A stretch of DNA of 64,000 bases from JAEXNA01 sp037189585 (GCA_037189585.1 JBBCJA010000009.1:136228-200227), one strand, 5' to 3'; positions 1 through 9,192 are shown, counted from the stretch's first letter. Notes: generated by a model from the sequence alone, not told the origin. Program-made: numbers and translations.

Positions 1-1693
1 CGTCGCCTTCGGCTAGAGCGCGAACGACACCGCCCGTACCGAAGCCTAGCTCGCGTACCAGAGCCTCAGCCACAGCTTTGATCTCGGTGAAGTCGGCGCG
101 GCTTCCGATCACGGCGGCGGCGACTCGCAGATATTCGCGGGCGCCCACCTCGACGGAATCGTCGAGTCGACTGATGCGGCCGACCTCGAAGATGCGCTGT
201 GGGAGTGGATGGTCGGTGTTGACCGAGAAAGTGTCCAAGAGTCCCGGGATCAGCGAGGTGCGGATCAAGGTCTGCTCGGTGCTGATGGGATGCAGGATCT
301 CCACATGGTCGTCGGCCTTCTTACGACGCAGCTTCTCGAACTGGTCGGCCTCGTTGGACAAGATCAGTGTCAAAACTTCGTGATAGCCGAGGCCGGTCAA
401 CGCCTGGCGCGCGCGATTCATCAAGGCGCCGCGCGGTGTCTCCACTCCCACGGTGAAGGTCGGCACCAGGCTGGGCACGATGTTGTGGTAGCCATAGGCG
501 ATGGCCACGTCTTCCACCAGGTCCACGGGGTGCAAGATGTCGTTGCGGTAAGCCGGAACCGCCACGGTGACTTTTCCCTCCTTGCCGTCCGTAACCCCAT
601 GGCCCATCTTCAAGAGCAGCTCTTTGACCTTGGCCTGATCAACCTCGATACCGAGGCGTCTGGCCGGGAGCGTGGTGTCGAACTCCACCTCTTGAGGGGT
701 CAAGTCCGGAGTCAGATAAGGTTCGCGACCGGGCACCGAAATGGCGACCTTCTCCGCCGTCGAGCCGGGACAGAGCTCTAAGAGCGCGGTGACCATGGTG
801 TTAAGGATCTTCTCGACCAGCCGTGGCTCGACGCCGGTGACATCCACGAAGAGGTCCTTCGTGCCCGGTACGACCTTGGTATCCTCGGAGTTGATGATGG
901 GGATGAAGGCCATCACCACCTCAGAGCCGTCCTCGCGATAGCTGCCCAGCAGCGGGTAGAAGGCTCGGCCTTGCAACAGGTGGGCGTAGTCGATCCCGCG
1001 AGGGTGCTTTTCCAAAACTCCCTTCGGGGTCATCTCTTCGGACTTGCCGAGAGGAACGAAGTCCGGGACGTCCGGAGGGGTGAGCCGGTAATACACCCCT
1101 TGGGCGCAGTTGAAGGTGGAGAGATCGTAGCAGCCGATGGAGGCGCGCTTGCGGTCGCGACCCATGGCCCAGTGCAGGTTTTCCTGCAGCTTCATCAGGA
1201 CCTTGATGCGGTCTTCGTTCAGCTCCACGTTCCGCACTACCGCGCAACGGATAGGACGGTAGAGGGGATTCTGGGGGTCGTCGAGCTCCGGCTGCACGTC
1301 CACCGTGACGGTGGGCTCGTCCAATTGGTACTTCACCGGGCCGAGATGCTCGCCCAGATAGCCACGCAGGGTGCGGGCCAAGCCGGCCGGGTCGAACATG
1401 TCGGGGCGCACGGCCAGAAGCTCCATACGGATCACCTCGGTGGTGCCGCGCTCGGCCAACAGCTCGGGTTTGGCCTTGTAGTCGACGCCGCAAGCCTGGC
1501 ACTCCACGGGGGGGTTCTCGGTCTCGGTGATCTCCATCAGCCAGGTGCAGGCCTGGCATGCGAACCGGCGCAGCGTGGCGTAGCCTTCCACGTCGCAGCC
1601 CAACTGCTGCAGCTTGGTCACCATGGTGTCAGGCTCGAGTTTGGTGGCGATACGCTCGTTGAGCATATCGACGGGGATTCCTATAACCGGCAT
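1..1693 (-). CDS. pheT: Phenylalanine--tRNA ligase beta subunit, archaeal type (partial, 3' end outside window)
   Basis: This frame, translated by hand from the ATG at 1693, stays open to the window edge for 564 codons. With PheS it charges tRNA-Phe in the cytoplasm. The N-terminus begins MPVIGIPVDML and the C-terminal half carries the conserved block reading HPISTEQTLIRTSLIPGLL followed by RIFEVGRI, as in archaeal/spirochaete-type PheT. That family is usually about 550 residues, so few codons should be missing. Unusually, residues 46-49 and 65-68 form two CxxC pairs (CQAC and CQAC), a likely zinc ribbon near the N-terminus that I do not remember in the family. The start overlaps the end of pheS by 13 bp, so the two are co-transcribed and probably translationally coupled. 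Confidence 0.93.
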   Translation of the reverse strand, partial: MPVIGIPVDMLNERIATKLEPDTMVTKLQQLGCDVEGYATLRRFACQACTWLMEITETENPPVECQACGVDYKAKPELLAERGTTEVIRMELLAVRPDMFDPAGLARTLRGYLGEHLGPVKYQLDEPTVTVDVQPELDDPQNPLYRPIRCAVVRNVELNEDRIKVLMKLQENLHWAMGRDRKRASIGCYDLSTFNCAQGVYYRLTPPDVPDFVPLGKSEEMTPKGVLEKHPRGIDYAHLLQGRAFYPLLGSYREDGSEVVMAFIPIINSEDTKVVPGTKDLFVDVTGVEPRLVEKILNTMVTALLELCPGSTAEKVAISVPGREPYLTPDLTPQEVEFDTTLPARRLGIEVDQAKVKELLLKMGHGVTDGKEGKVTVAVPAYRNDILHPVDLVEDVAIAYGYHNIVPSLVPTFTVGVETPRGALMNRARQALTGLGYHEVLTLILSNEADQFEKLRRKKADDHVEILHPISTEQTLIRTSLIPGLLDTFSVNTDHPLPQRIFEVGRISRLDDSVEVGAREYLRVAAAVIGSRADFTEIKAVAEALVRELGFGTGGVVRALAEGD

Positions 1694-3213
1694 AGGTCAA
1701 CTCCTTTTAGCCATCCGAGGCGGGCGCGATACAGCTCGCCGATGCTGGCGAGGTCGTAGGTGAACATGGCCAGGCGCTCGAGTCCGAGACCCCAGGCCAA
1801 CACGGGAGAGGTGCAGCCGAGCGGCTCGGTCACCTCGGGGCGGAACATTCCGGCGCCGCCCATCTCCACCCAGTCCGACTTCTTCTCCGACCAGACGAAG
1901 ATCTCGACGCTCGGCTCGGTGTAAGGGAAGAAGGCGGGGCGAAACTGAAACTTGGTAAAGCCCATCTTGCGATAGAAGGCTTCCAGCGTCCCAAGAAGAT
2001 TGGCGAAGGTGACCTTCTCATCGATGATGATGCCGTCCACCTGGTGAAACACGGGCAGATGTTTGTAGTCGACGGTCTCGCGACGGAAGACCGGCCCGAC
2101 ACAGAACACCTTGCGTGGACTTTCCGGTTTCTGGGCCAGGGCTCTCACTGTGGAGGCTGTGGTGTGCGTGCGAAGCACCGTCTTCTCGGACAGCTCGCGC
2201 GACCACTTGTAGCGCCAGCCCACCGAACCGCACTCCCCACCTCCCTCGTGAGTATCGCGCACTCTTTGCACCATGGCCTCGTCGGGCAGACGACAACTCC
2301 CAGGGCGTCCGACGTAAAAGGTATCCTGCATGTCCCGGGCGGGATGGTCCTGAGGTTGAAACAGCGCGTCAAAGTCCCAAAACGACGACTCGACGTAGCC
2401 CGACTCGGTCTCCTCAAAGCCCATCTCTAAAAAGACGCGCCGGGTCTTTTCAAAGACCGAGACCAGGGGATGGAGCTTGCCGGGATAGACCGGCTCGGCC
2501 GCCGCGGTCACATCATAGGGGCGGAAACGAACATCCTTCCAGGAGCCGTCCTTGAGCATCTCCGGGGTCAGAAGGTTAGCCTCACGAATGGGCTCGATCC
2601 CGTCTCGAACCATAGCCCGGCCCGCCTCGGAGAGCTTGGCGAAGCGTTCCACTCGCTCGCGAACATCCAAGATCCCTTTCCGCTCCTCGAGAAGTTTCAA
2701 GGCGTCGTCTACGGGGAGTCGGCTCTCGCGTAGCTCGCGGTCGGTGACGGTGCGTCCGCTCTGGGCCACCACGGTGAAGACCCGTTCTTCAGGCCCTGGC
2801 TCAGACACTGCTGCCTCTTGGCCCACTTCAGTCAGCCGCAGAGACTTGCCCTGCTGCTCCACCCAGCCTTTGTCCTTGAGAACCTTCAAGGTTCCGCCCA
2901 CATCCTTGGACTCCAAGCCAGAGCGCTCCGCGATCTCCGGCATCGCGAGGGGCTCCGCCGACTGCTTGAGAGCTTCGATGATTCGCCGCTCAGGAAGATG
3001 AGGTCCCCAGCCTTGCGCTTTCTTGCCCACCGAGAGCTCGAAGTAGGGACGCTCCTCCAACTCGATCTCGGCTCCTTGGCGGGTGACGAACACCGCCGAA
3101 ACTTTAGCCTGGTCCAGTCCGACCTTGGCGGACAGTACGGACAGCTCCACCGGCTCAGCCTCTTGGGCCAGCCCGGTCAACACCAGATAGTCGATCTCTT
3201 GAATCTTCTGCAT
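1681..3213 (-). CDS. pheS: Phenylalanine--tRNA ligase alpha subunit, archaeal type
   Basis: This is the catalytic subunit of PheRS, 510 aa. Residues 1 to about 200 are winged-helix-like repeats typical of archaeal/eukaryotic PheS. The class II core then reads FDALFQPQDHPARDMQDTF (motif 2 region), with a C-terminal GCTSPVLAWGLGLERLAM (motif 3). This layout is that of Archaea and Eukarya; among bacteria it is known mainly from spirochaetes and a few other lineages. I chose the ATG at 3213 (MQKIQEIDYL), because the 45 residues upstream in the same frame are low-complexity and unlike any PheS N-terminus. It is the first gene of the pheS-pheT operon. Confidence 0.95.
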   Translation of the reverse strand: MQKIQEIDYLVLTGLAQEAEPVELSVLSAKVGLDQAKVSAVFVTRQGAEIELEERPYFELSVGKKAQGWGPHLPERRIIEALKQSAEPLAMPEIAERSGLESKDVGGTLKVLKDKGWVEQQGKSLRLTEVGQEAAVSEPGPEERVFTVVAQSGRTVTDRELRESRLPVDDALKLLEERKGILDVRERVERFAKLSEAGRAMVRDGIEPIREANLLTPEMLKDGSWKDVRFRPYDVTAAAEPVYPGKLHPLVSVFEKTRRVFLEMGFEETESGYVESSFWDFDALFQPQDHPARDMQDTFYVGRPGSCRLPDEAMVQRVRDTHEGGGECGSVGWRYKWSRELSEKTVLRTHTTASTVRALAQKPESPRKVFCVGPVFRRETVDYKHLPVFHQVDGIIIDEKVTFANLLGTLEAFYRKMGFTKFQFRPAFFPYTEPSVEIFVWSEKKSDWVEMGGAGMFRPEVTEPLGCTSPVLAWGLGLERLAMFTYDLASIGELYRARLGWLKGVDLCRL

Positions 3214-3351
3214 TGGTAACCTCGGCCGCGAGGCTCCGAGGCCCTGGCTCGGAATTCCTCCCATCTCGAGCGCCATCCCGTAGGCATCCCCTGGGATAGG
3301 AGAAAGCCGATCTCCTGGGAGCTTACTCCCTATCCTGCAATTCGGCATTCT

Positions 3352-4170
3352 GTGACTATGAGTAAATCAGCCCCTGACGCCCACATCGCCTCTCTGGTGG
3401 AGAGCACTTTTGGAGCTTGTCGTTTTGCCCGCTGGAACTCTGGAACCTATCACGACGCCCATCACGCGATGTACGTCGCGGAAGTCCTCTCGGCGATGGC
3501 GACCCGCCGCCGGCACGATCCCGAGCGCCGCCTCTTTCTGACCCAAGTAGCTCTCTTACACGATGCCGATCCCCGTCCGGATTCCGTGCCCACACCGGCC
3601 TCCGTGCGCCGTACGCTCGACTGGATGGAGAAACGTCGCAAGACTCTTCAATGGCGGCTTTCCTGGACCGACGAAGCCTACTTCACCGCGCGCGCCTTGA
3701 TCGCGCGAACCGACTTCCCTTTCGACAATTCACCGCGGGAAGACCAAACTTCGATGACAGGCGTCAGCCCCTACGAAGTTTACAGACACTGCATACTAGA
3801 GCTCGACCACGATTCTCGGGATCGATCTTTCGAGGATGCTCAACTGCTTCGCTTCGCCGACCAATGCGCCAACTACTGTCGCGACTTCGAGACCGCCTCG
3901 GCGTCGGTGGACGCGCTGAGTCGAGAGACGGAGAATACCGGCCGGCCGATGACTCGCTGGGAACTCGACACTCCGTCCTTCCTTAGCGAGCTGGCGGGCG
4001 ACTCGGTTTGGGACACTCGTCTCAAACGCCAGTTGGGTCTTGGAGGGCGCGTCTTCGGACAAGCGGAGCTGATGCTCTTTTTCCTTCCGCCCTCAATGCA
4101 ACAGAACCTGGAGCGCAATAAGCGCATGTTTCAACAAGAGCGCGAACTGCGACTGGTCAGCATGGGATAA
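3352..4170 (+). CDS. HD-domain protein (predicted metal-dependent phosphohydrolase-like)
   Basis: A 272-aa soluble protein. Residues 34-38 (HDAHH) and the HD doublet at 70-71 (ALLHDAD) fit the metal-binding pattern of the HD superfamily, which hydrolyses nucleotides or phosphoesters. The C-terminal half has no motif I recognise, and no substrate can be inferred. The start is GTG 3352 or ATG 3358; neither has a clear Shine-Dalgarno sequence. The gene is divergent from pheS across a 138-bp spacer in which I see no obvious promoter. It ends exactly at the large palindrome at 4171-4259. Confidence 0.75.
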   Translation: MTMSKSAPDAHIASLVESTFGACRFARWNSGTYHDAHHAMYVAEVLSAMATRRRHDPERRLFLTQVALLHDADPRPDSVPTPASVRRTLDWMEKRRKTLQWRLSWTDEAYFTARALIARTDFPFDNSPREDQTSMTGVSPYEVYRHCILELDHDSRDRSFEDAQLLRFADQCANYCRDFETASASVDALSRETENTGRPMTRWELDTPSFLSELAGDSVWDTRLKRQLGLGGRVFGQAELMLFFLPPSMQQNLERNKRMFQQERELRLVSMG

Positions 4171-4259
4171 ACGACACAAAGTTAAACACACAAAGACACA
4201 AAGTTAAGTTCCGAGGGTTCCACTGTGGACTCCTCGGAACTTAATTAACTTTGTGTCGT
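4171..4259. repeat. Nested palindrome filling a convergent intergenic space
   Basis: An outer perfect 15-bp inverted repeat (4171-4185 with 4245-4259) encloses a second perfect 13-bp stem (4204-4216 with 4232-4244). It sits exactly between the stop codon of the HD gene and that of the convergent PPOX gene. It has no U-run, so it is not a textbook intrinsic terminator, but it could end transcription or stabilise mRNA 3' ends on both strands. It could also be a small REP-like or MITE-like element. Confidence 0.75.
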
Positions 4260-4261
4260 TG

Positions 4262-4780
4262 CTATTCGGCGCGCATGGCTCCGGCGAGTTCGAGATCGCT
4301 GACGTTGAGAGTCTGAGTCGGAGGCAGGTTAGGAGAGCTGTCGGTGACAGCCGCCTTGGCCATCTGGAAGAGTGTTCCAATCCGCCCTCGTTCAGGCTCC
4401 CAGAAGTCGATCTGTTGAGGCGATATCTCGATCAAGACGATACCCGGAGTCTCTTTCCCCTGGTCGAACCAGAGGCTCCAATCGTCTTTCCAGAGAGTGT
4501 CGATTAGAGCACGATCCGGGTTGAGCGTGGCGCTTCCGGCCACCGAGACCCAAGCGTGGTCAGATTTGCGATGGAAGGCCAGATTGACCTTACCGTTGGC
4601 GGTCACATTCTGGGCCGTCACGGTGTCGCGCGAAGTTACGAACCAGAGAGCGCGATCAGCCCTGGGCTCCTGCAGCGCCATCGGTCGAGAGACCAGATTC
4701 CCTTGAGGGGATTCGGTCACAAGCATCGCGGTGTCGAAATCGCCGAGCAGCTCGACGAAAGATTTTAGCTTATCATTCAT
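4262..4780 (-). CDS. Pyridoxamine 5'-phosphate oxidase-like (general stress protein 26 type) flavoprotein
   Basis: A 172-aa split-barrel protein. The sequence TAMLVTESPQGNLVSRPM at the first strands and the later WFVTSRDTVTAQNV and VSVAGSATL blocks match the FMN-binding family of general stress protein 26, whose physiological substrates are mostly unknown. ATG 4780 is chosen over the in-frame GTG-type start at 4807 because AGGAG lies about 9 nt upstream and the family starts there. It lies downstream of rlmH on the same strand with a 137-bp gap, so it probably has its own promoter. Confidence 0.85.
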   Translation of the reverse strand: MNDKLKSFVELLGDFDTAMLVTESPQGNLVSRPMALQEPRADRALWFVTSRDTVTAQNVTANGKVNLAFHRKSDHAWVSVAGSATLNPDRALIDTLWKDDWSLWFDQGKETPGIVLIEISPQQIDFWEPERGRIGTLFQMAKAAVTDSSPNLPPTQTLNVSDLELAGAMRAE

Positions 4781-4917
4781 GGGTTGAAGTCTCCTTTGCC
4801 CGATCATCGTAGGTTAGGATGAGACCCAATCTTTAGACCAACCCGCATCAAGATAGCGCCCACCTATGGATGCATACCAGCCGGATTTCGCTCAGGCCCT
4901 GAGTGGGACTCGGCCCG

Positions 4918-5388
4918 CTAAGCGCGATGGTACGGGTGATTTCGTAGCAAGCTGTGGGCACGGTAGAGCTGTTCGGCTAAGATCACGCGGACTAGAGGAT
5001 GTGGAAAGGTCAAGCGCGACAACGACCAGCGGGAATCGGCGCGCGCCAGAATCTCCGCTGATAGCCCGTCGGCGCCGCCCACCAGAAGGGCGAGGTCTCG
5101 ACCCCCGGCCATCTGCTCTCCCAGAAGTTCCGCCAACGACTCCGTGCTGTACATTTTTCCCGTGACATCGAGAGCCATCACAGTCGCGTTCTTGGGCAGA
5201 GCCCTGGCCATCCTATCCCCTTCTTCACGCTTGGCTCGCCCCGGATCGGTGCTTTTGGAACGAGCGATCGCCGGGATCTCAACCAGGGTCAAACGGCAAT
5301 CGGAGGCCAGGCGCTTGGCATACTCGCCATACCCGGCCTGAACCCAATCCGGCATCTTCGTTCCCACCGCGATCAGCGAAATCTGCAT
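4918..5388 (-). CDS. rlmH: 23S rRNA (pseudouridine1915-N3)-methyltransferase RlmH
   Basis: A 156-aa SPOUT methyltransferase of standard length that methylates pseudouridine 1915 in helix 69 of 23S rRNA. It has the typical start MQISLIAVGTKMPDWV, the central MALDVTGKMYSTESLA, the SAM-knot LLVGGADGLS, and the C-terminal FPHPLVRVILAEQLYRAHS and NHPYHR. All family landmarks are intact. It is divergent from the HAD phosphatase gene at 5505. Confidence 0.97.
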   Translation of the reverse strand: MQISLIAVGTKMPDWVQAGYGEYAKRLASDCRLTLVEIPAIARSKSTDPGRAKREEGDRMARALPKNATVMALDVTGKMYSTESLAELLGEQMAGGRDLALLVGGADGLSAEILARADSRWSLSRLTFPHPLVRVILAEQLYRAHSLLRNHPYHRA

Positions 5389-5504
5389 CGTCCTGGCTTT
5401 CTCCCCAAACCCCGTGAACCTTCACGCGAGAACATAGGGTGACCCTATCCTATCCCAGAGTAGGGGGCACCGCATCGTGCCACCCTCTACTCTCGATCTC
5501 GTCC

Positions 5505-6008
5505 ATGAAGTTTCTCAAACGATTTCTCCCCCGCGAACAGGTCTCCGGCGTCACCAGTATCAATCTGGAGGCTCTAAAGGCTCGAGGTATCGAGCTTTTG
5601 ATGGTCGATCTGGACAATACCCTGCTGGGCTGGAAGGGGAGCGAGCTCTCCGACGAGGTCACTCACTGGATGGCGGTGGTTCACGCCCTTGGGTTTTCCG
5701 TCTGTCTTGTCTCCAACGCCGCTCCCGCGCGACTTCGGGTGCAGGCCCAGCGCCTCAACGTGGACTACGTTCCTGTCGCTCGCAAGCCGAGTCGTCGAGG
5801 GCTTCGAAAAGCCATGAAACGCTTCCGCAAGTCTCCCGAGCAGACAGCGATGATCGGCGATCAGATCTTCGCCGACGTTCTGGCCGGAAACCGCCTGGGC
5901 GTCTACACCATCCTGGTCGTCCCGCTGGATCTCGAAGAACAGTGGTGGATGAAGTTCGTGCGCCGTCTGGAGCGCTGGGTCCTGGACCGGCTTAAGGAGA
6001 TAGCATGA
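5505..6008 (+). CDS. YqeG-like HAD-superfamily phosphatase
   Basis: A 167-aa HAD hydrolase of the YqeG/GEP4-like subfamily. Motif I reads LMVDLDNTLLGW, motif II CLVSNAA, motif III includes ARKPSRRGLRKAM, and motif IV is MIGDQIFADVLAGN. Related eukaryotic GEP4 is a phosphatidylglycerophosphatase, and bacterial members lie in lipid or ribosome contexts. The start is ATG 5505 (MKFLKRFLPREQ), matching the family N-terminus. It overlaps the next gene, a lipid-kinase-like protein, by 4 bp (ATGA). That supports, without proving, a joint role in phospholipid metabolism. Confidence 0.88.
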   Translation: MKFLKRFLPREQVSGVTSINLEALKARGIELLMVDLDNTLLGWKGSELSDEVTHWMAVVHALGFSVCLVSNAAPARLRVQAQRLNVDYVPVARKPSRRGLRKAMKRFRKSPEQTAMIGDQIFADVLAGNRLGVYTILVVPLDLEEQWWMKFVRRLERWVLDRLKEIA

Positions 6009-6892
6009 CGGAGATCTTGAGCGCCCTCCTGATCAATCCCAACTCTGGAGGCGGCATCGAGGAAACCGATCTGCGGGCTTTGGAAAGCACGGTAAAAGCC
6101 CATCATGGCCATCTCATCGTGACCAACAGCCCTGAGGAGGCACGGGAGTTCATCGCTCAAGCCTCCTCGAAAGGTTTTACCCGAGTCATCGCCTCAGGGG
6201 GCGATGACACCGTGCGCGACCTTCTTCCAGCTCTTCTCAAGACCAGATGCGAGCTAGCCATCATCCCACGCGGTACGTACAACAACCTGGCTCTGGCCCT
6301 GGGGTTACCCCAGGACCAACAGGTAGCGCTCGAGCTCGCTCTCACGGGTAGGACCAAACCGATTGATCTCGGGACGGTCGCCGGGCACCTCTTCACCGAG
6401 AGCGCCGGTGTCGGATATCTCGCCGAAGCCTGGAATCGCGCGCCCCAGCCTGAACCCACAGGATTTCTACGCTGGGCCAGCGGATTCGTGGCCGCTGGTT
6501 CGGCCTTGCTCGACTATCAGCCCCTCCCTCTCAAAGTCCGCCTCGACGAGCAAGAACTCGAGGAGTCTTTCTGGGACATCACCGTAGCCAACGCCTCCCA
6601 CTTCGCCAACAACATCGCCATCGCGCCTCAGGCCAGCCTGACCGACGGACTGCTGGACGTAACCCTTTGGCCCGAGGTGACGGCGCTAGAGTTCCTGGGC
6701 TCTCTCCCAGCCTTGCTGAGCCCGGAGGGTCCAGCCGGGCTTCCCAACGTGCGAACGGCTCAAGCCAGGGTGGTGGAGATCTTCTCTCAAACCGAGATTC
6801 CGATCCGCGTCGACAATACCGTGACCTCAGGCACCCACTTCCGCTTTGAGGTCCTACCTAACGCGCTTTGCGTCGTCTATCCGGGAGGTTGA
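6005..6892 (+). CDS. Diacylglycerol kinase-like lipid kinase (DAGK catalytic domain)
   Basis: A 295-aa protein of the DagK/YegS/LCB5 family. It has the N-terminal nucleotide-binding block LLINPNSGGG, the hallmark GGDDTVRDLLPALL at about residues 62-75, and the glycine-rich PRGTYNNLALALGLP. The C-terminal half is the expected beta-sandwich. Members phosphorylate diacylglycerol or related lipids with ATP at the inner membrane. The hallmark normally reads GGDGT; here the G is replaced by D (GGDDT), so nucleotide-binding geometry may differ. It is translationally coupled to the upstream HAD phosphatase. Confidence 0.88.
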   Translation: MTEILSALLINPNSGGGIEETDLRALESTVKAHHGHLIVTNSPEEAREFIAQASSKGFTRVIASGGDDTVRDLLPALLKTRCELAIIPRGTYNNLALALGLPQDQQVALELALTGRTKPIDLGTVAGHLFTESAGVGYLAEAWNRAPQPEPTGFLRWASGFVAAGSALLDYQPLPLKVRLDEQELEESFWDITVANASHFANNIAIAPQASLTDGLLDVTLWPEVTALEFLGSLPALLSPEGPAGLPNVRTAQARVVEIFSQTEIPIRVDNTVTSGTHFRFEVLPNALCVVYPGG

Positions 6893-7198
6893 GTATCTCC
6901 AGAGCTCCTGAATATTTCGATATGTTGCTTTGTGGAACACTGACGATGCAGGAGTATACCTTGAAATGAAGTCGCCCATGAGCTCAGAGATTTTCTGGCC
7001 CAGAAATTTCGCATCGCCGTCCGAATACGGGTCGCGGAAAGTGGAGCCGGACGCCGAGTCTACCAAATCCGAAAAGAAGAAGGGATTCGGCATCTCGCCG
7101 ATATTCACGCGATGAGCGAATTGCCTCCGGCCAGCCTATTTGAGGGTATCGCCGTGCTCGTTGTCGCTCCTTTAATCGCGGCTGTCCGTCCATCTTAA
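6893..7198. other. 306-bp stretch with no confident gene
   Basis: The G+C content looks lower than in the neighbours. Two weak candidates exist. One is a minus-strand GTG ORF at 6854-7108 (84 aa, beginning MNIGEMPNPFFFSDL) that overlaps the end of the lipid kinase gene. The other is a plus-strand frame that is open from about 6967 to the TAA at 7196-7198 but has no good start. Neither resembles a family I know, and they overlap each other. A gene remnant is the simplest reading. Confidence 0.4.
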
Positions 7199-7900
7199 CT
7201 AGGGACCACTGACCTTGTTACCGAATCCCACGTCGTTGATTCTAGGATTTCCCGAGCGGTAGTGGATGACGTTGGTCGCGCCGTTGATGTTGATCAGCGG
7301 AGTCGACTCGATGGTGACCTTATTGGCCGCTCCATTGATGGTCACGGAGTTCGCTCGACCGGTCAAGGTCAACTTGTTGGCTCCTCCGTTGAGGATCACA
7401 TCTTGTCCCTCGGCGTTGATCGTTTGGGTCACCGCGGAGCCGTCTAAGGTCAACGTCTTGGTCCGAGTGACGACTTCCTCGCGAGTGTTGGAGGCTCCGG
7501 TGGCGGTGTTGGCGTCAACCCCTTCAAAGACTCCCTCGGTAGAGACAATATTGTTGTGCTGGCCTCGCCTCGTCACCACCGGACGCCCACTCTGTACCGC
7601 CACGTCATTGTGATGGCCGATCAGATCAATCCCGCCCACCCGCTCGATGGTGAGGTCGATATGATCGCCCTCAATGATAAGCTCGGCGGCTTCCGAGATA
7701 ACGACATCGTTGTGTTGCCCTCTGACCGTCACCTTACCGGCACTACCTGAGATAACAAAATTTCCGTGCGCTCCCTCGATGAGGATATCGTTACCTCGGG
7801 CCGCGTAGATCACGTTTTCCCCGGAAAGGCGTACCGTTTCCGCGCCGGCGACTAAGGTCAGGGTAAAAAGAGCCCCCAGAAGAGATAGAAACTGTTTCAT
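7199..7900 (-). CDS. Secreted DUF3060-family beta-repeat protein
   Basis: A 233-aa protein with a signal peptide (MKQFLSLLGALFTLTLVAGA). The rest is made of short parallel-beta-like repeats rich in G, N, H and V, for example LSGENVIYAARGNDILIEG and VRGQHNDVVIS, as in DUF3060. The spacing suggests a beta-helix or beta-roll exported across the inner membrane. No catalytic residues are evident, and the function of the family is unknown. A 101-bp divergent spacer separates it from the LLM gene. Confidence 0.85.
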   Translation of the reverse strand: MKQFLSLLGALFTLTLVAGAETVRLSGENVIYAARGNDILIEGAHGNFVISGSAGKVTVRGQHNDVVISEAAELIIEGDHIDLTIERVGGIDLIGHHNDVAVQSGRPVVTRRGQHNNIVSTEGVFEGVDANTATGASNTREEVVTRTKTLTLDGSAVTQTINAEGQDVILNGGANKLTLTGRANSVTINGAANKVTIESTPLININGATNVIHYRSGNPRINDVGFGNKVSGP

Positions 7901-8001
7901 GTCATGACACTCCCAAAGTGATTTCTTCGCCTTCGCCAGCCAGGGTGAACCTCCCCCACCGGGTCACAGGTCGAAACTTGACCAGGTGAGAAGGCAACCG
8001 C

Positions 8002-9192
8002 ATGGCACAACAACGTCGAGTGACTGTCAGTACCGCTGTCCCTTCCATGCTCCCCCCGGGCCGCCAGGCTTCCATCGCGAAGTTTCTGGAGGCTCTGGGC
8101 TATCAGCACCTCTGGCTACCCGACCATCTCCTCTTTCCCGACCTCTCGCCCGCCTACGACGCTTGGACCACCATGGCGGTGTTGGCCGATAGGACGAAGT
8201 CCTCCAGCTTCGGCCCGGCCGTGACCGACCCCTATCGCACCCATCCAGCCTCCTTGGCGCTTCGAATCGCCACGCTGGACCAATTGAGCCGAGGCCGTTT
8301 CATCCTCGGTCTGGGAAGCGGCGAGGCCATGAACCTGGAGGCCTTCGGATTCTCCTGGCAAGACCGCAAGGTCGGACGCCTCAAGGAGTTCCTCACCGTT
8401 CTGCGCGGTCTGCTCGACTCCAAAGAGCCGTTCACTTTCCAGGGCGACTTCTACCAGACGGACCGCGCCTATCTTTCGGTACGCCCCTACAAGGACCGCC
8501 ACATCCCCATCTATACGGCCGCTCTCGGACCTATGATGCAGCGTCTGGCAGGGCGAATGGCCGACGGCTGGATCCCCTCACTGATTCCGGTCGAGGCCTA
8601 CCGAGACTATTTCGCCCCAATGGCCGAGGCGGCAAACAAAGCCGGAAGAGATCCGGAAGGGTTGGCTCGAGTCGCGACGGTGGCGGTAGCGCTCAACACC
8701 GACGGGAAGATCACCATACCGGAACTCGTCGAGTTCTTACGCCCTCTGAGCGGCCTGCTGGTCTGGGCGCCCGTGATGGAGCGGCTGGGCCACACCTTGG
8801 AGTTCCCACCGGAGGCGCGATCAAGCTATCTCGAGGTCAACCCCTGTGATCCCGAGAGCCAGGAACGGTACTGGGAGATGGAGCGCCAGATGCCCAACGA
8901 CGTCATGGAGCGGGCTCTCAACTTCGGCGACACGGAGGAGATCTACGAAGCCTGTCAAGCCTACGTCGAAGCTGGAGCCACGCAGATTCAGGTCGCCTTC
9001 GCCTCCCCCGATCCCTTGGGCAACTTCATTCTCTTCGCCCATCAGGTTCTTCCCCGACTGACAGGCCGGCCCGCCACGCCTCTGGCCAAGGCTCTCGGAA
9101 CCCTACTCGGACCCGCCATTCGACGAGGAGTGCTGCGCAAACAGTTTCCCGTGCGCGCGACTCCGCTACCGAAGAAAGTCAAGTCTCGATAA
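8002..9192 (+). CDS. LLM-class (luciferase-like) F420-dependent oxidoreductase
   Basis: A 396-aa TIM-barrel protein of the bacterial luciferase-like superfamily. It carries the N-terminal FLEALGYQHLWLPDHLL, then GPAVTDPYRTHPASLALRIATL, and the typical SRGRFILGLGSGEAMN. The overall pattern is closer to the F420-dependent subgroup (as in F420-dependent glucose-6-phosphate dehydrogenase or methylenetetrahydromethanopterin reductase) than to FMN luciferases. The substrate is unknown. A second candidate F420 enzyme lies at 46140. Its 3' end overlaps the convergent acyl-CoA dehydrogenase gene by 14 bp. Confidence 0.87.
   Translation: MAQQRRVTVSTAVPSMLPPGRQASIAKFLEALGYQHLWLPDHLLFPDLSPAYDAWTTMAVLADRTKSSSFGPAVTDPYRTHPASLALRIATLDQLSRGRFILGLGSGEAMNLEAFGFSWQDRKVGRLKEFLTVLRGLLDSKEPFTFQGDFYQTDRAYLSVRPYKDRHIPIYTAALGPMMQRLAGRMADGWIPSLIPVEAYRDYFAPMAEAANKAGRDPEGLARVATVAVALNTDGKITIPELVEFLRPLSGLLVWAPVMERLGHTLEFPPEARSSYLEVNPCDPESQERYWEMERQMPNDVMERALNFGDTEEIYEACQAYVEAGATQIQVAFASPDPLGNFILFAHQVLPRLTGRPATPLAKALGTLLGPAIRRGVLRKQFPVRATPLPKKVKSR

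Noticed and set aside
6854..7108. Minus-strand 84-aa ORF overlapping the lipid kinase gene
   Set aside because: It overlaps the kinase 3' end by 39 bp, has no family resemblance and no good Shine-Dalgarno sequence, so it is kept only as an unassigned stretch.
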